Shown here piece after piece: positions 50,701 through 59,217 of a stretch of 64,000 bases of DNA. The notes below the pieces were generated by a model. The model was given only the letters and a program-made list of their open reading frames with translations, made no database searches and was not told where the DNA came from. This DNA comes from Anaerolineae bacterium (lineage in GTDB: Bacteria > Chloroflexota > Anaerolineae > Aggregatilineales > UBA2796). The translations under genes and the position numbers were made by a program. Within the stretch, counting starts at the first letter, position 1. Each line of letters begins with the position of its first letter. Location of the stretch: the NCBI GenBank assembly GCA_019637615.1, contig JAHBVJ010000011.1:62001-126000 (forward strand), in the 5' to 3' direction.

Positions 50701-51177
50701 ATGGATACCAAACAGCAATTCGTTGAAGATGTCGGGATGTTCTTTGAACGGCTCGGCCTGACCCGCATGGCAGGACGTATTATAGGGTGGCTAATGGTGT
50801 GCGATCCACCGCAGCAAACGATGGGTGACATCGTGGATGCGCTCGGAGCCAGCAAAAGCACAATCAGCACGGCGCTGCGGGAATTACAAACCTTTCATAC
50901 GGTAACGCGCTTCAGTCTACCCGGTGAACGGCGTGACTACTATCGGCTCGATAATGCCGTCTGGGAGCGTTCGTTGGAGGCGCGACTGCTTGAAACAGCC
51001 GCCTTCAGTCAGTTCGCCCAACGTGGGTTAGCGTTGCTAACCGATCACGAGGCAGTTCAGCGTGAACGACTGCAAGAAATGCTGGATTTCTTCGCGTTCT
51101 TGGAACGTGAAGTGCCCGCCATGTTGCAGCGTTGGGACGAACTGAAGGCCGCGCGAGCCAAGACCACATCGGGGTGA
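50701..51177 (+). CDS. GbsR/MarR-family transcriptional regulator
   Basis: A 158-residue winged-helix protein. FVEDVGMFFERLGLTRMAGR is the family N-terminal helix, IIGWLMVCDPPQQTMGDIVD with ALGASKSTISTALRELQTF is the DNA-binding helix pair, and VTRFSLPGERRDYYRLDNAV the wing. The C-terminal half is helical and probably binds a ligand and dimerises. It precedes a glycosyltransferase gene by 51 bases. Its promoter carries a perfect inverted repeat at 50654-50673. The start at 50701 agrees with the promoter; no Shine-Dalgarno is visible, matching a nearly leaderless transcript. Confidence 0.9.
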   Translation: MDTKQQFVEDVGMFFERLGLTRMAGRIIGWLMVCDPPQQTMGDIVDALGASKSTISTALRELQTFHTVTRFSLPGERRDYYRLDNAVWERSLEARLLETAAFSQFAQRGLALLTDHEAVQRERLQEMLDFFAFLEREVPAMLQRWDELKAARAKTTSG

Positions 51178-51228
51178 CATCGCCCGCTGTCGATTGCTAC
51201 ATACACGGTACAAAAGGGGATTGAGATC

Positions 51229-52503
51229 ATGAACATACTACTGCTCACTGTTGGTTCGCGTGGCGATATCCAACCTTTCGTCGCACTCGGACATGGATTG
51301 CGCGCCGCCGGACATCAAGTGACCGTCGCTGCACCGGCCTTATTCGAAAATTTCGTGCGGGAGTATGGTCTCAGGTTCGCCCCCTTGAATGACGACTTAC
51401 TCAAGTTGAAAGATACAGCGGCGGGCAAGGATGCGCTGGAAGGCAAAGGTAACAAGCTGGCACTGATGAAACAGGTCAAGCCGATGTTAGGTCGCTTGAT
51501 GCAAGATGAATGGAAGGCCGCTCAAGACGGGCCTGATCTCATCGTCTATCATCCGAAGACACTCGTAGGCTTGCACATCGCAGAAAAGCTTGGCGTGCCC
51601 GCGATCATGTCGATTCCACTGCCATTGATGACCCCGACCAGCGCATTTCCGATTCCGTTAATCACTGCGTCGTTAGGGGGCTGGTTTAACCGATTGACCT
51701 ATCTCGCTAATAGCCTGATTTATATGCCCTACAACGGCATGATCAACGCATGGCGGCAAGAAACGTTAGGGCTTCCCAAGCGTCCACGTGGGTTGGATGA
51801 ACTGACGCATTCAGATGGATCACCTGTGCCTGTGCTTTACAGCTATAGTCAACGCATCGTCCCGCGCCCTGCCGATTGGCTTGCACACGTACAAGCCACA
51901 GGATACTGGTTCTTGCCACCGCAGAACACGTATACACCGCCGCTTGCGCTGCAACGCTTCTTGGAGAACGGCAAACCGCCGATCTACATTGGGTTCGGCA
52001 GTATGACAGGCAATGATCCACAGGGCAAAGCGCGCAAAGTGATCGAAGCGCTGAGTCAAGCTGGACAGCGCGGCCTGATCGCCTCTGGTTGGGGTGGTTT
52101 ACATGCCTCGGACGTGCCCGATCACTGTTTCATGATCGAGGAAGCCCCGCACGACTGGCTGTTTGAACACGTCACGGCAGCAGTGCATCATGGCGGTGCG
52201 GGGACAACCGCCGCCGCCCTGCGCGCTGGCAAACCTCAGTTGATCTGTCCATTCATGGGGGATCAGGGTTTCTGGGGGCAGCGTGTATATCAGGCGGGCG
52301 TAGGTGCCAAACCGATTCCGCAGGGGCATTTATCTGTCGAACGCCTAACTGCTGCCTTCACTAGCATCGCCACCGACGCCGATATGCAGCACCGCGCCAC
52401 GCACATGGGCGAAGCGATCCGCGCGGAGGATGGTGTAAAAACCGCCGTCGCACTGATCGAACGACTCGCGTTGTCGACTAGTACTCCCATGCCAGTTCAT
52501 TAA
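51229..52503 (+). CDS. Glycosyltransferase, UGT/MGT family (GT1)
   Basis: A 424-residue GT-B enzyme using UDP- or dTDP-sugars on lipids or small molecules. MNILLLTVGSRGDIQPFVAL is the N-terminal signature, with GHGLRAAGHQVTVAAP. PPIYIGFGSMTGNDPQGKAR and the donor-binding HHGGAGTTAAALRAGKPQLI with CPFMGDQGFWGQRVYQAGVG complete the fold. Relatives include sterol glucosyltransferases and macrolide glycosyltransferases. A GGGG lies about 10 bases before the ATG. It follows the GbsR/MarR-like gene after 51 bases, so expression is probably induced by the regulator ligand; drug inactivation or membrane-lipid glycosylation are both possible. Confidence 0.92.
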   Translation: MNILLLTVGSRGDIQPFVALGHGLRAAGHQVTVAAPALFENFVREYGLRFAPLNDDLLKLKDTAAGKDALEGKGNKLALMKQVKPMLGRLMQDEWKAAQDGPDLIVYHPKTLVGLHIAEKLGVPAIMSIPLPLMTPTSAFPIPLITASLGGWFNRLTYLANSLIYMPYNGMINAWRQETLGLPKRPRGLDELTHSDGSPVPVLYSYSQRIVPRPADWLAHVQATGYWFLPPQNTYTPPLALQRFLENGKPPIYIGFGSMTGNDPQGKARKVIEALSQAGQRGLIASGWGGLHASDVPDHCFMIEEAPHDWLFEHVTAAVHHGGAGTTAAALRAGKPQLICPFMGDQGFWGQRVYQAGVGAKPIPQGHLSVERLTAAFTSIATDADMQHRATHMGEAIRAEDGVKTAVALIERLALSTSTPMPVH

Positions 52504-52522
52504 ATACAGCGAGGTACCATAA

Positions 52523-52558
52523 AGATACAGTCTATCGGATTATCTGTAGACTGTATCT
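52523..52558. terminator. Bidirectional terminator hairpin
   Basis: AGATACAGTCTA (52523-52534) and TAGACTGTATCT (52547-52558) form a perfect 12-bp stem with a 12-base loop in the 64 bases between the convergent glycosyltransferase gene and the exported paralogue gene. Confidence 0.75.
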
Positions 52559-52567
52559 AAATACTAC

Positions 52568-53173
52568 CTAACGATAACTTTCCACGGAAGCAAAGCCATG
52601 CCATGTTCTCGATTGATTCGCACCAACATGACATGTATTAGTTACATGCAAAAGTGACATTTTCTCGATGGGGTGCGTCGGACTGAAGCTTCCCATCTTT
52701 GATATACTCAACTCGATCATGGCATGCTCATATTTCAATGTTACTCGCACCATGCCCGAATGTTTATCCGAGACAAGTACAAAACATGGCGTACCTGCTA
52801 GCAAGATAATATCTCCTAATGTGGGCGCGCCTACCTTGAAGGTATCGATTCCCACAGAATCGACAATGGAATTCCCGCCATTAAAAAAACTGATATATCC
52901 CCCTACATATTCCGTCTCGAAATCTCGCTGCGCGGGGATTTGAGAGGAAGGTAGCGGGCTAAGGTAATCTTCGAGGAAATACAATGCATCTTGTGTGCTA
53001 GTTTTCTCCGGTGCAATGTTGTGGAAAAGAAGGTAATTATCAGTATAGCTGAACCCTGCAATCTGAAACGGATGAAGCAGCAGAGTTGGGAGACGACCAA
53101 TCGCCATTATCCCGAATACGAGGGCCACACAGCAGGTCAAGCACCGTCGAATGAAGTGTATGAATCGTTTCAT
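52568..53173 (-). CDS. Exported hypothetical protein, paralogue A
   Basis: A 201-residue protein of unknown function. A basic N-terminus (MKRFIHFIRR) and the hydrophobic stretch CLTCCVALVFGIMAIG form a signal or anchor. The mature part has LLFHNIAPEKTSTQDALYFL, APTLGDIILLAGTPCFVLVS, VTLKYEHAMIELSI and LLHVTNTCHVG, ending WHGFASVESYR. The gene at 53492 has the same layout: a PTLG-(D/E)-(I/F)-(I/V)-L segment, a G-(T/E)-P-C core, a VTN-x-C motif and the ending W-x-GFAS-x-x-SYR. Codon choice is more AT-rich than in the surrounding genes. Confidence 0.7.
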   Translation of the reverse strand: MKRFIHFIRRCLTCCVALVFGIMAIGRLPTLLLHPFQIAGFSYTDNYLLFHNIAPEKTSTQDALYFLEDYLSPLPSSQIPAQRDFETEYVGGYISFFNGGNSIVDSVGIDTFKVGAPTLGDIILLAGTPCFVLVSDKHSGMVRVTLKYEHAMIELSISKMGSFSPTHPIEKMSLLHVTNTCHVGANQSRTWHGFASVESYR

Positions 53174-53491
53174 GTTAATAGATCCGTTTTAGTTACTATT
53201 GTTGTCGATACTTCCAACCTTTGATACCGAAATAGGCGACGCGAAACCGCTAAAAGGTAGTCCAACTACCTCAACAGTGAGCTTATGGAATGATCGCACC
53301 TCACATACATCGAGGCACCCGATTTATAGAATAATACTCCATCCCTAATGTAGATATTTAATCATGAAAATCTATAATATTTTGGTAAAAAAAGATGAAC
53401 AACACTTTAAATATTTGAATCGCAACGTTAATATGAGCAAGATTACTTATGCGTCTACTGCAATTATATAACTCATAAATAATATCGGGGT
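53174..53491. other. AT-rich gap between exported paralogues
   Basis: A 318-base gap, strikingly AT-rich between about 53330 and 53480 compared with the rest of the window. No gene is supported. It should contain the promoter of paralogue A on the minus strand. Runs such as AATATTTTGGTAAAAAAAG are seen. Confidence 0.55.
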
Positions 53492-54103
53492 TTATCGATA
53501 ACTCTGGATGGAGGCAAACCCGCGCCAATCAGAGTGCTCAATTCGACTTGACTGAGAGTAGCACACGTTGGTGACACGGATCAGTGATAACGATTCGGGG
53601 CGCTGCTGCGGACGTAGATCGCCAGCACTTGATCCCACTGCCGTGATCACCAGACCGGGATAAAACAGCGTCGTGCGTACTACACCGCGAGCAAATTCCC
53701 ATACGCGGATATAGCAGGGTTCACCGTAGAACAGGACGAACTCTCCCAGTGTCGGAAACCCCTCTTGCAAGTCCTCAAAATCTACATAATCCGTCTCGGT
53801 ATAGCCATTGCTCAACGCGCCGAAGCGACCTTTGGCGAAACCAACCTCAAAAATACCCTCGGAGAGGTCTTGTGAAACTAATACGGTCGGCCTGAGATAC
53901 GGTCGCAAGCGCCGAATGGTCTCTTGTAAACTGGTCTCTTGTGGCACGATGTCCATGAAACACGGCGAACCCGCGCAATCATCAAATCCTGCCGCTTGAA
54001 GCATATTCTCAGTGGAGCGGACGCGGCTGAACGTCATCATCCCCGTCAAGATGACCAACGTAAGGCAAAATTGCCAGCAGCAGAGGCGGGTAAATTTTCG
54101 CAT
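53492..54103 (-). CDS. Exported hypothetical protein, paralogue B
   Basis: A 203-residue protein of unknown function. MRKFTRLCCWQFCLTLVILT followed by GMMTF forms a signal or anchor. The exported part includes MDIVPQETSLQETIRRLRPY, FPTLGEFVLFYGEPCYIRVW, VVRTTLFYPGLVITAV and LIRVTNVCYS, ending DWRGFASIQSYR. It is a clear paralogue of the protein encoded at 52568-53173. Several Cys could form disulphides outside the cell. The ATG at 54103 is preferred to the GTG at 54109. Tandem copies on the same strand, 318 bases apart, suggest duplication. Confidence 0.7.
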   Translation of the reverse strand: MRKFTRLCCWQFCLTLVILTGMMTFSRVRSTENMLQAAGFDDCAGSPCFMDIVPQETSLQETIRRLRPYLRPTVLVSQDLSEGIFEVGFAKGRFGALSNGYTETDYVDFEDLQEGFPTLGEFVLFYGEPCYIRVWEFARGVVRTTLFYPGLVITAVGSSAGDLRPQQRPESLSLIRVTNVCYSQSSRIEHSDWRGFASIQSYR

Positions 54104-54187
54104 AGCCACAGCATATCATTAAATCGATGTTAAAGAACGAGGTCATAAATTTAACACTGATTTAACACACACTGTGGTGCTAACGAC

Positions 54188-55966
54188 TTAGTTGGTTTCA
54201 CCTTTCCAGAGGCGCTGCATCTCTTCGGAGGTTACGAGCAGTTCATCGAGCGTACCTTCGGCCTCAACCCGACCGTCTTTGAGCACAATGATGTGATCAG
54301 CCCGACGCAGCGCAGCTTGTCGATGGGATACGACCAAGCAGGTTGCTTCCTCTTGATCGAAGACGCGCTCCCACAATTTGCGCTCGGTTTCCACGTCTAA
54401 CGCGCTGGAAAGGTCATCAAAAACCAGCAGTTCTGGTTTGCGCAGGAACATTCTGGCTGCCGCGCTGCGCTGAATCTGCCCGCCGGAAAGCCGCACGCCC
54501 TTCGGCCCGACGATGGTTTCCAGCCCCTTCTCCAAGGCCTGCAAATCGTCTTCCATCACCGCTTTATTCAGCGCCGCCGGAATATTAACCGCATCTTCAG
54601 GCATCCCCATCAGCAGATTATCGCGCAAGGATTCGCTGAACAGACGCGGTACTTGGGCGGTATACGCAGCACGCGGCGGGATCATGAAATTATCTGGCTC
54701 GGTGACCGTCGCGTCGTTCCAGCGGATTTCTCCGGAATCGACTGGCAGCAAACCGAGTAGACAGCGCACCAATGTCGTCTTGCCAGAACCGATGCGTCCC
54801 GTAATTACGGTAAAGGAACCACGATCAACCCGCAAATTGATGTCGGCAATGCCGCGTTCGGACTCTGGATGCTGGTACGTGAGGTTGCGCACTTCCAGCG
54901 TCTCCAACCGATGCTGCTCAGTTTTGGGTGTATACGGCACAACGGGCAGGTCGTCACGTTCGTATACCGGCCCCGGCGTGGTCAGTTGCGTATCGGGCGC
55001 GCCTTGCATCAAGCGCTGCATACGTTGGATCGCCACACCAGCTTGCCGATAGCGCGCGACCAGAAAACCGACAAAAGTAGTTGCTTCTGCCACGATTTCG
55101 ACGTTGTATACGAACAGCGCGAAATCACCTACCTTGAATGTGCCCGCCTGCATGGATTGTGCAGCCAACAGTAGGATGAAGCCCGTACCGAGCGCGCTGG
55201 CATTCATGAAGATCGAACGCAGGATTTCGTCAAACAGCCGATCTTTGAGCGCAGCCTTGCGCCGGATTTCGTTGAGCGTGCGGAAGTGCCGTACGACATC
55301 TTCTTCCGCGCCCGCCACCTTGACGGCTTGCACCGCGCCATAGGTTTCCCCGATGAAGCCCATCACTTTACCGCTGGCTTCGCTGGTCGCTTTACGGTAG
55401 CGTTCGACGCGTTCAGTCGCAAGGTTGGCGACGACCAGTACCGCCACCATCGGCAAGAACACCAGCAGCGTGATTTGTACGTTGATCGCCAGCATCAGCC
55501 CAACCGCAATGACTGCTTGCAGCGAGTTGCCCCAGAGATCGTTGAACCATAATCCGAACAAGGGGATTTCAAAGGCATCATTTTTGAAGCGGCTGATGGC
55601 TTCACCCGGCGATTCGGGTAGTGCTTTTGCCCCCGGTCGTTGGAAGATGCGCGAGAGGATGTTTTTGTGATACAAGGTGTTGTTAAGCATCATGAACGGT
55701 TGGTTGGCGCGGATCAAGCCCCAGAAGCCACCGAGCCGTGCCAGCATCGTCACGAAGATCACGCCGACTAACAACCATAATTGATGGACTGGCGGTGTTT
55801 GGAGTGCCAGTAGATTGAAGAACTCGCGGATGACCAGCGGCGGGACAGTCCATGACAGCACGATCACCAGCATACAAAACGCGTTTAACACATACAGCCA
55901 CGGTTGGAATTTGATCGTGCGCCACACATATTGGTAGGTTTTGAGACGTTGGCTCGCCGTCGCCAT
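54188..55966 (-). CDS. ABC exporter, fused membrane and ATPase domains
   Basis: A 592-residue half-transporter. Six helices lie in the first 320 residues (for example PWLYVLNAFCMLVIVLSWTV and LWLLVGVIFVTMLARLGGFW). The ATPase has Walker A TGRIGSGKTTLVRCLLGLLP, signature VRLSGGQIQRSAAARMFLRK, and Walker B PELLVFDDLSSALDVETE, where the usual catalytic Glu is Asp; the switch His is in LVVSHRQAALRRAD. As a half-transporter it must dimerise. The Asp for Glu change occurs in some exporters and can slow ATP turnover. Its promoter region holds a perfect inverted repeat at 56015-56044. The substrate is unknown. Confidence 0.92.
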   Translation of the reverse strand: MATASQRLKTYQYVWRTIKFQPWLYVLNAFCMLVIVLSWTVPPLVIREFFNLLALQTPPVHQLWLLVGVIFVTMLARLGGFWGLIRANQPFMMLNNTLYHKNILSRIFQRPGAKALPESPGEAISRFKNDAFEIPLFGLWFNDLWGNSLQAVIAVGLMLAINVQITLLVFLPMVAVLVVANLATERVERYRKATSEASGKVMGFIGETYGAVQAVKVAGAEEDVVRHFRTLNEIRRKAALKDRLFDEILRSIFMNASALGTGFILLLAAQSMQAGTFKVGDFALFVYNVEIVAEATTFVGFLVARYRQAGVAIQRMQRLMQGAPDTQLTTPGPVYERDDLPVVPYTPKTEQHRLETLEVRNLTYQHPESERGIADINLRVDRGSFTVITGRIGSGKTTLVRCLLGLLPVDSGEIRWNDATVTEPDNFMIPPRAAYTAQVPRLFSESLRDNLLMGMPEDAVNIPAALNKAVMEDDLQALEKGLETIVGPKGVRLSGGQIQRSAAARMFLRKPELLVFDDLSSALDVETERKLWERVFDQEEATCLVVSHRQAALRRADHIIVLKDGRVEAEGTLDELLVTSEEMQRLWKGETN

Positions 55967-56014
55967 GAGTACACCTTAATATCCGCGATCAGATTTATTT
56001 AGTATACTCTCAAT

Positions 56015-56044
56015 AAATTGATCAAACAACCAGTTGATCAATTT
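56015..56044 (-). promoter_or_regulatory. Inverted-repeat operator upstream of the ABC exporter
   Basis: AAATTGATCAA (56015-56025) and TTGATCAATTT (56034-56044) form a perfect 11-bp inverted repeat with an 8-base spacer. On the minus strand a -35-like TTGTTT lies in it, with a 17-base spacer to TATACT, so a repressor bound here would block the exporter promoter. The start codon is about 49 bases downstream. Confidence 0.6.
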
Positions 56045-56105
56045 AGAAACTTGATCATCGCCTTAATAACTTAACCTCACGCAGCGGCAAGCGGGTCAGT
56101 TGATT

Positions 56106-56241
56106 CCGATCACAAACGCCCATAAGCATGATCGGATTGATCGTTTTCCTGCTCAGGGATTGATCGGAAAACCAGCGCAAAAACCGCATATGATCGGTTT
56201 TATGATCGGAAATTGAGCAGCCAAACCGATCACATAGGATC
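56106..56241. repeat. Cluster of TGATCGG words
   Basis: TGATCGG occurs at 56129, 56161, 56191 and 56203, TGATCGT at 56138, and the reverse complement CCGATCA at 56106 and 56226. Together with the flanking repeat, GATC occurs 12 times between 55987 and 56241, where about one is expected. The rest of the gap, 56242-56407, has no supported gene. Confidence 0.6.
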
Positions 56242-56407
56242 GAATACGAATTCAGCAGTTAAGGTAGGAACGGTGTTTTGAGCACCATGCAGCATATCAG
56301 ACAGTTTGTTCGACAAAATGCAGCCATTGTTAGCACACCATCCAGCCCTCCCCATTCTAAACGAACATTTGAATTACGTCAAGGGTGTGTGGGCTATGCA
56401 AAGTGAG

Positions 56408-57391
56408 TCAATAGGCAGCCAGCTCGCGAATCGCCGCCGTGATTTTCTCCGGTGAGAGCATATAGGCAGCTTCGAGAGGTTCGCTGAATGCAACGGGCGG
56501 CACATCAGGCGAGGCTAAGCGTCGGATCGGCGCATCCAAATAGTCAAAGGCGTGCTCTGCGATCAAGGCGCTGATCTCGCCGCCAATGCCGCCTGTCAAA
56601 TTATCCTCGTGGACGATGAGCGCCTTACTCGTTTTCTTGACCGACTCGAGGATCGCGGCCTGATCGAGTGGATACAGCGTGCGTAGATCGATCACCTCGA
56701 CGCTGATCCCCTCGCTGGCGACCTGCTGTGCGGCTTGCAACGCATAATGCACCATCAGGCCATACGTGTACAAACTGATGTCGGTTCCTTCACGCCGCAC
56801 TGCCGCTTTGCCAATCGGGACGGTGTAGGTGCCCTCTGGTACCTCACCGCGCTGACTGCGGTAAAGTTGTTTATGCTCGAAAAACATCACCGGATCGGGA
56901 TCACGGATAGCGGCGATCAGCAAGCCTTTGGCGTCGTAGGGTGTGGATGGAATCACCACTTTGAGACCCGGTGTGCTGGTGAACAACGCTTCGCTGCTCT
57001 GTGAATGGTACAGTCCGCCATGAATGCCCGCCCCAAACGGCGCACGCACTACAATCGGGCACCACCAATCACCGTTGGATCGGTAACGAAACAGAGCGGC
57101 TTCGTTCAAAATCTGGTCGATGGCAGGATGTACGTAATCGGCAAATTGAATCTCAGCCACCGGACGCATCCCATGTAATGCAGCGCCGATTGCCAGCCCA
57201 ACCACCGCGATCTCGGCAATCGGTGTATCGACCACGCGGTGTTCGCCATAGGTTGCCAGCAGTCCATCCGTCGCTAGAAACACGCCGCCCTTGATCGCCA
57301 CGTCCTCGCCCAGCACCATCACGCTGGGATCCGCCGCCATTTCATCATGTAAGGCGCTGCGAATGGCTTCGATGAAGGTAAGTTCGGGCAT
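56408..57391 (-). CDS. 2-oxoacid dehydrogenase E1 component, beta subunit
   Basis: A 327-residue thiamine-diphosphate enzyme subunit of the pyruvate or branched-chain 2-oxoacid dehydrogenase complex. LTFIEAIRSALHDEMAADPS and VMVLGEDVAIKGGVFLATDG are the family start; VDTPIAEIAVVGLAIGAALH with MRPVAEIQFADYVHPAIDQI follows. APFGAGIHGGLYHSQSSEAL and VVIPSTPYDAKGLLIAAIRD are the potassium and active-site region, and VEVIDLRTLYPLDQAAILES opens the transketolase C-terminal domain. GAGAGGA lies before the ATG. An E1-alpha gene normally precedes it, but none is in the neighbourhood on either side. Confidence 0.95.
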   Translation of the reverse strand: MPELTFIEAIRSALHDEMAADPSVMVLGEDVAIKGGVFLATDGLLATYGEHRVVDTPIAEIAVVGLAIGAALHGMRPVAEIQFADYVHPAIDQILNEAALFRYRSNGDWWCPIVVRAPFGAGIHGGLYHSQSSEALFTSTPGLKVVIPSTPYDAKGLLIAAIRDPDPVMFFEHKQLYRSQRGEVPEGTYTVPIGKAAVRREGTDISLYTYGLMVHYALQAAQQVASEGISVEVIDLRTLYPLDQAAILESVKKTSKALIVHEDNLTGGIGGEISALIAEHAFDYLDAPIRRLASPDVPPVAFSEPLEAAYMLSPEKITAAIRELAAY

Positions 57392-57445
57392 AGCGATCCT
57401 CTCGGTGGTGGTTAGCGTAGGTAGAAGACGTGAATATAGCGCTGA

Positions 57446-58051
57446 CTACTCAGCCGCGACGACAATTTTATCCCGTGCAACTTCTACCGCGCTGAAGCCT
57501 TCATAGGCGCGGGTGACTAACACTGTGTATTCACCCAAAGGCCAATGTCCGGTGCTCAAGGTAGCGGAGGCGGTCGGTACGGGTGTGTGTGTCGTGGCGT
57601 TATCAGGTGGAGCCATCTCCCCATAGCGGAGGGTCAGGACGGCGTTGCCATTACAGTCCAGCGTACTGCCGCTGCAATCGACAAACTGGCTGGCGGAGGC
57701 TACGACCTGCGACTCTTTGTCGAGCGCAACGGCGCGGAGAATCGTCTGCGGGAAACGCGGGCCGATGTTATACGCCCACATGATGTTGACTACGACACTG
57801 CCATCGTCGGTCATGATCAGCCCTACAGTGGCGGGATCAGGCGTAGCGTCGCTTGGCAGTGCTCGACCAACGGGGGTCAGGGTCGCGGTAGGGCGCAGGC
57901 TGACAACCGCAATCGACGCACTCACATCCCGTTTACGGAGCAAGGTCAAGGTGCCTTCGATGCCGAGCACAAGAATCACGAGTACCAGCGCGATCAGGCC
58001 ACCTCGTTTGGCGTCTAGTGTGAACTTCAAGTCGAGACTCTTCCTATCCAT
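57446..58051 (-). CDS. Membrane-anchored hypothetical protein
   Basis: A 201-residue protein with a cytosolic start (MDRKSLDLKFTLDAKRGG), one helix (LIALVLVILVLGIEGTLTLL) and an extracytoplasmic part of about 160 residues. The latter has a Pro/Thr/Ala linker, then beta-rich sequence (SVVVNIMWAYNIGPRFPQTI, SQFVDCSGSTLDCNGNAVLT) with two nearby Cys that may form a disulphide. A short TPVPTASATLSTGHWPLGEY region resembles the end of an Ig-like domain. The Met at 58051 is the natural start; the frame to 58279 runs into the divergent kinase gene. Function unknown. Confidence 0.65.
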   Translation of the reverse strand: MDRKSLDLKFTLDAKRGGLIALVLVILVLGIEGTLTLLRKRDVSASIAVVSLRPTATLTPVGRALPSDATPDPATVGLIMTDDGSVVVNIMWAYNIGPRFPQTILRAVALDKESQVVASASQFVDCSGSTLDCNGNAVLTLRYGEMAPPDNATTHTPVPTASATLSTGHWPLGEYTVLVTRAYEGFSAVEVARDKIVVAAE

Positions 58052-58163
58052 ACGAATAACGATCAAAGCTGCGATGTGATGATAATAGCAAATTCGGTCA
58101 TAATTGGAGTTAAGTGACTCATCAATGCTGAGGACAAAGCAGGAAACGTGTACAGGTATGCCC

Positions 58164-59189
58164 ATGCGCCATCGAACGATAAGTGTTTTGCTGATTGAAG
58201 ACGAATCCGAATATGCTGAATTACTGATTGACATGCTGAACACCAGCAGTGATGCGCAGTTCATACCCAAGCACGTCACGAATCTGACAGCCGCCTTTCA
58301 GCAGATCGCCGCCAACCCCTACGACATTGTGCTCCTCGATCTCCACCTGCCCGATAGCGACGGGGAAGATAGTTTCACCCGCATTTCGCAAAAAGCGCCA
58401 CAGGTGCCGATCATCATTATCACCTCGCGTGATGACCGTGATTTCGCAGAATCAGCAGTGCGCATGGGGGTGCAGGATTATCTACTAAAAGGCAAGGTCA
58501 ATCGTGGACATCTGACGCGCGCGATCTTCTATGCCATCGAGCGCAAACGCGCCTTCGAGCAAGCCCAACATCTTGCCGCCTTTGAGGAACGCCAACGTCT
58601 CGCGCGTGATTTGCACGACTCCGTCAGTCAAACGCTGTTCTCAGCCACCATGATCGCGGAGACGATGCTGCATCTTTACGGTAGCCAATCTGAACCGCTG
58701 CGTCAGGGACTAGACGACTTGTACCGCCTTACCAAAGGCGCACGGTCAGAGCTGCAAACGCTGCTGCTCGAATTACGTCCCATTGCCCTGACTGAATCAT
58801 CACTGGATCGGTTGCTAACAACCTTAACCAACACGTTGCAAAGCCGTACCAAAGCAACCGTGACGAGTTCGCTGACGCGCGATTGCACGCTGCCTCCGCC
58901 CGTCCAGATTGTGTTTTATCGGGTTGCCCAAGAAGCCTTTAACAACATCACCAAATACGCGCAAGCCACGAATATCACGTTAGTGTTGCAGCGAGGAAAC
59001 GGCACCGGCAATGATGATAGCGTCATGCTGCGGATCACGGATAATGGTCAAGGCTTCACGGATCAGCAAACACGCGGTATGGGCTTGCAGATCATGCGCG
59101 AACGAGCAAACTCGATTAACGCGGAACTAACCATCGAAGGGCAAAAAGACCAAGGTACCACCATCGTCTTGAAATGGCATCCAGAATAA
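58164..59189 (+). CDS. Receiver-histidine kinase fusion (HisKA_3/NarX-type)
   Basis: A 341-residue cytosolic protein with the receiver first. ISVLLIEDESEYAELLIDML holds the acidic pocket, YDIVLLDLHLPDSDGEDSF the acceptor Asp, IIIITSRDD the Thr, and DYLLKGKVNRGHL the Lys. The kinase part starts at EERQRLARDLHDSVSQTLFS with the phospho-His of the HisKA_3 family, and the ATPase has FYRVAQEAFNNITKYAQATN, ITDNGQGFT and GMGLQIMRERANSI. The NarL-type regulator gene follows after 28 bases and is the probable partner. The receiver may sense phosphate from another kinase and set activity of this one. AGG 7 bases before 58164 favours that start over 58158. Confidence 0.9.
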   Translation: MRHRTISVLLIEDESEYAELLIDMLNTSSDAQFIPKHVTNLTAAFQQIAANPYDIVLLDLHLPDSDGEDSFTRISQKAPQVPIIIITSRDDRDFAESAVRMGVQDYLLKGKVNRGHLTRAIFYAIERKRAFEQAQHLAAFEERQRLARDLHDSVSQTLFSATMIAETMLHLYGSQSEPLRQGLDDLYRLTKGARSELQTLLLELRPIALTESSLDRLLTTLTNTLQSRTKATVTSSLTRDCTLPPPVQIVFYRVAQEAFNNITKYAQATNITLVLQRGNGTGNDDSVMLRITDNGQGFTDQQTRGMGLQIMRERANSINAELTIEGQKDQGTTIVLKWHPE

Positions 59190-59217
59190 GTATGAATAAG
59201 TACAAATAGGTGAAAAT

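Noticed and set aside
55987..56241. Possible replication origin because of dense GATC sites
   Set aside because: No DnaA boxes of the TTATNCACA type were seen, and no dnaA, dnaN or gyrase genes are nearby.
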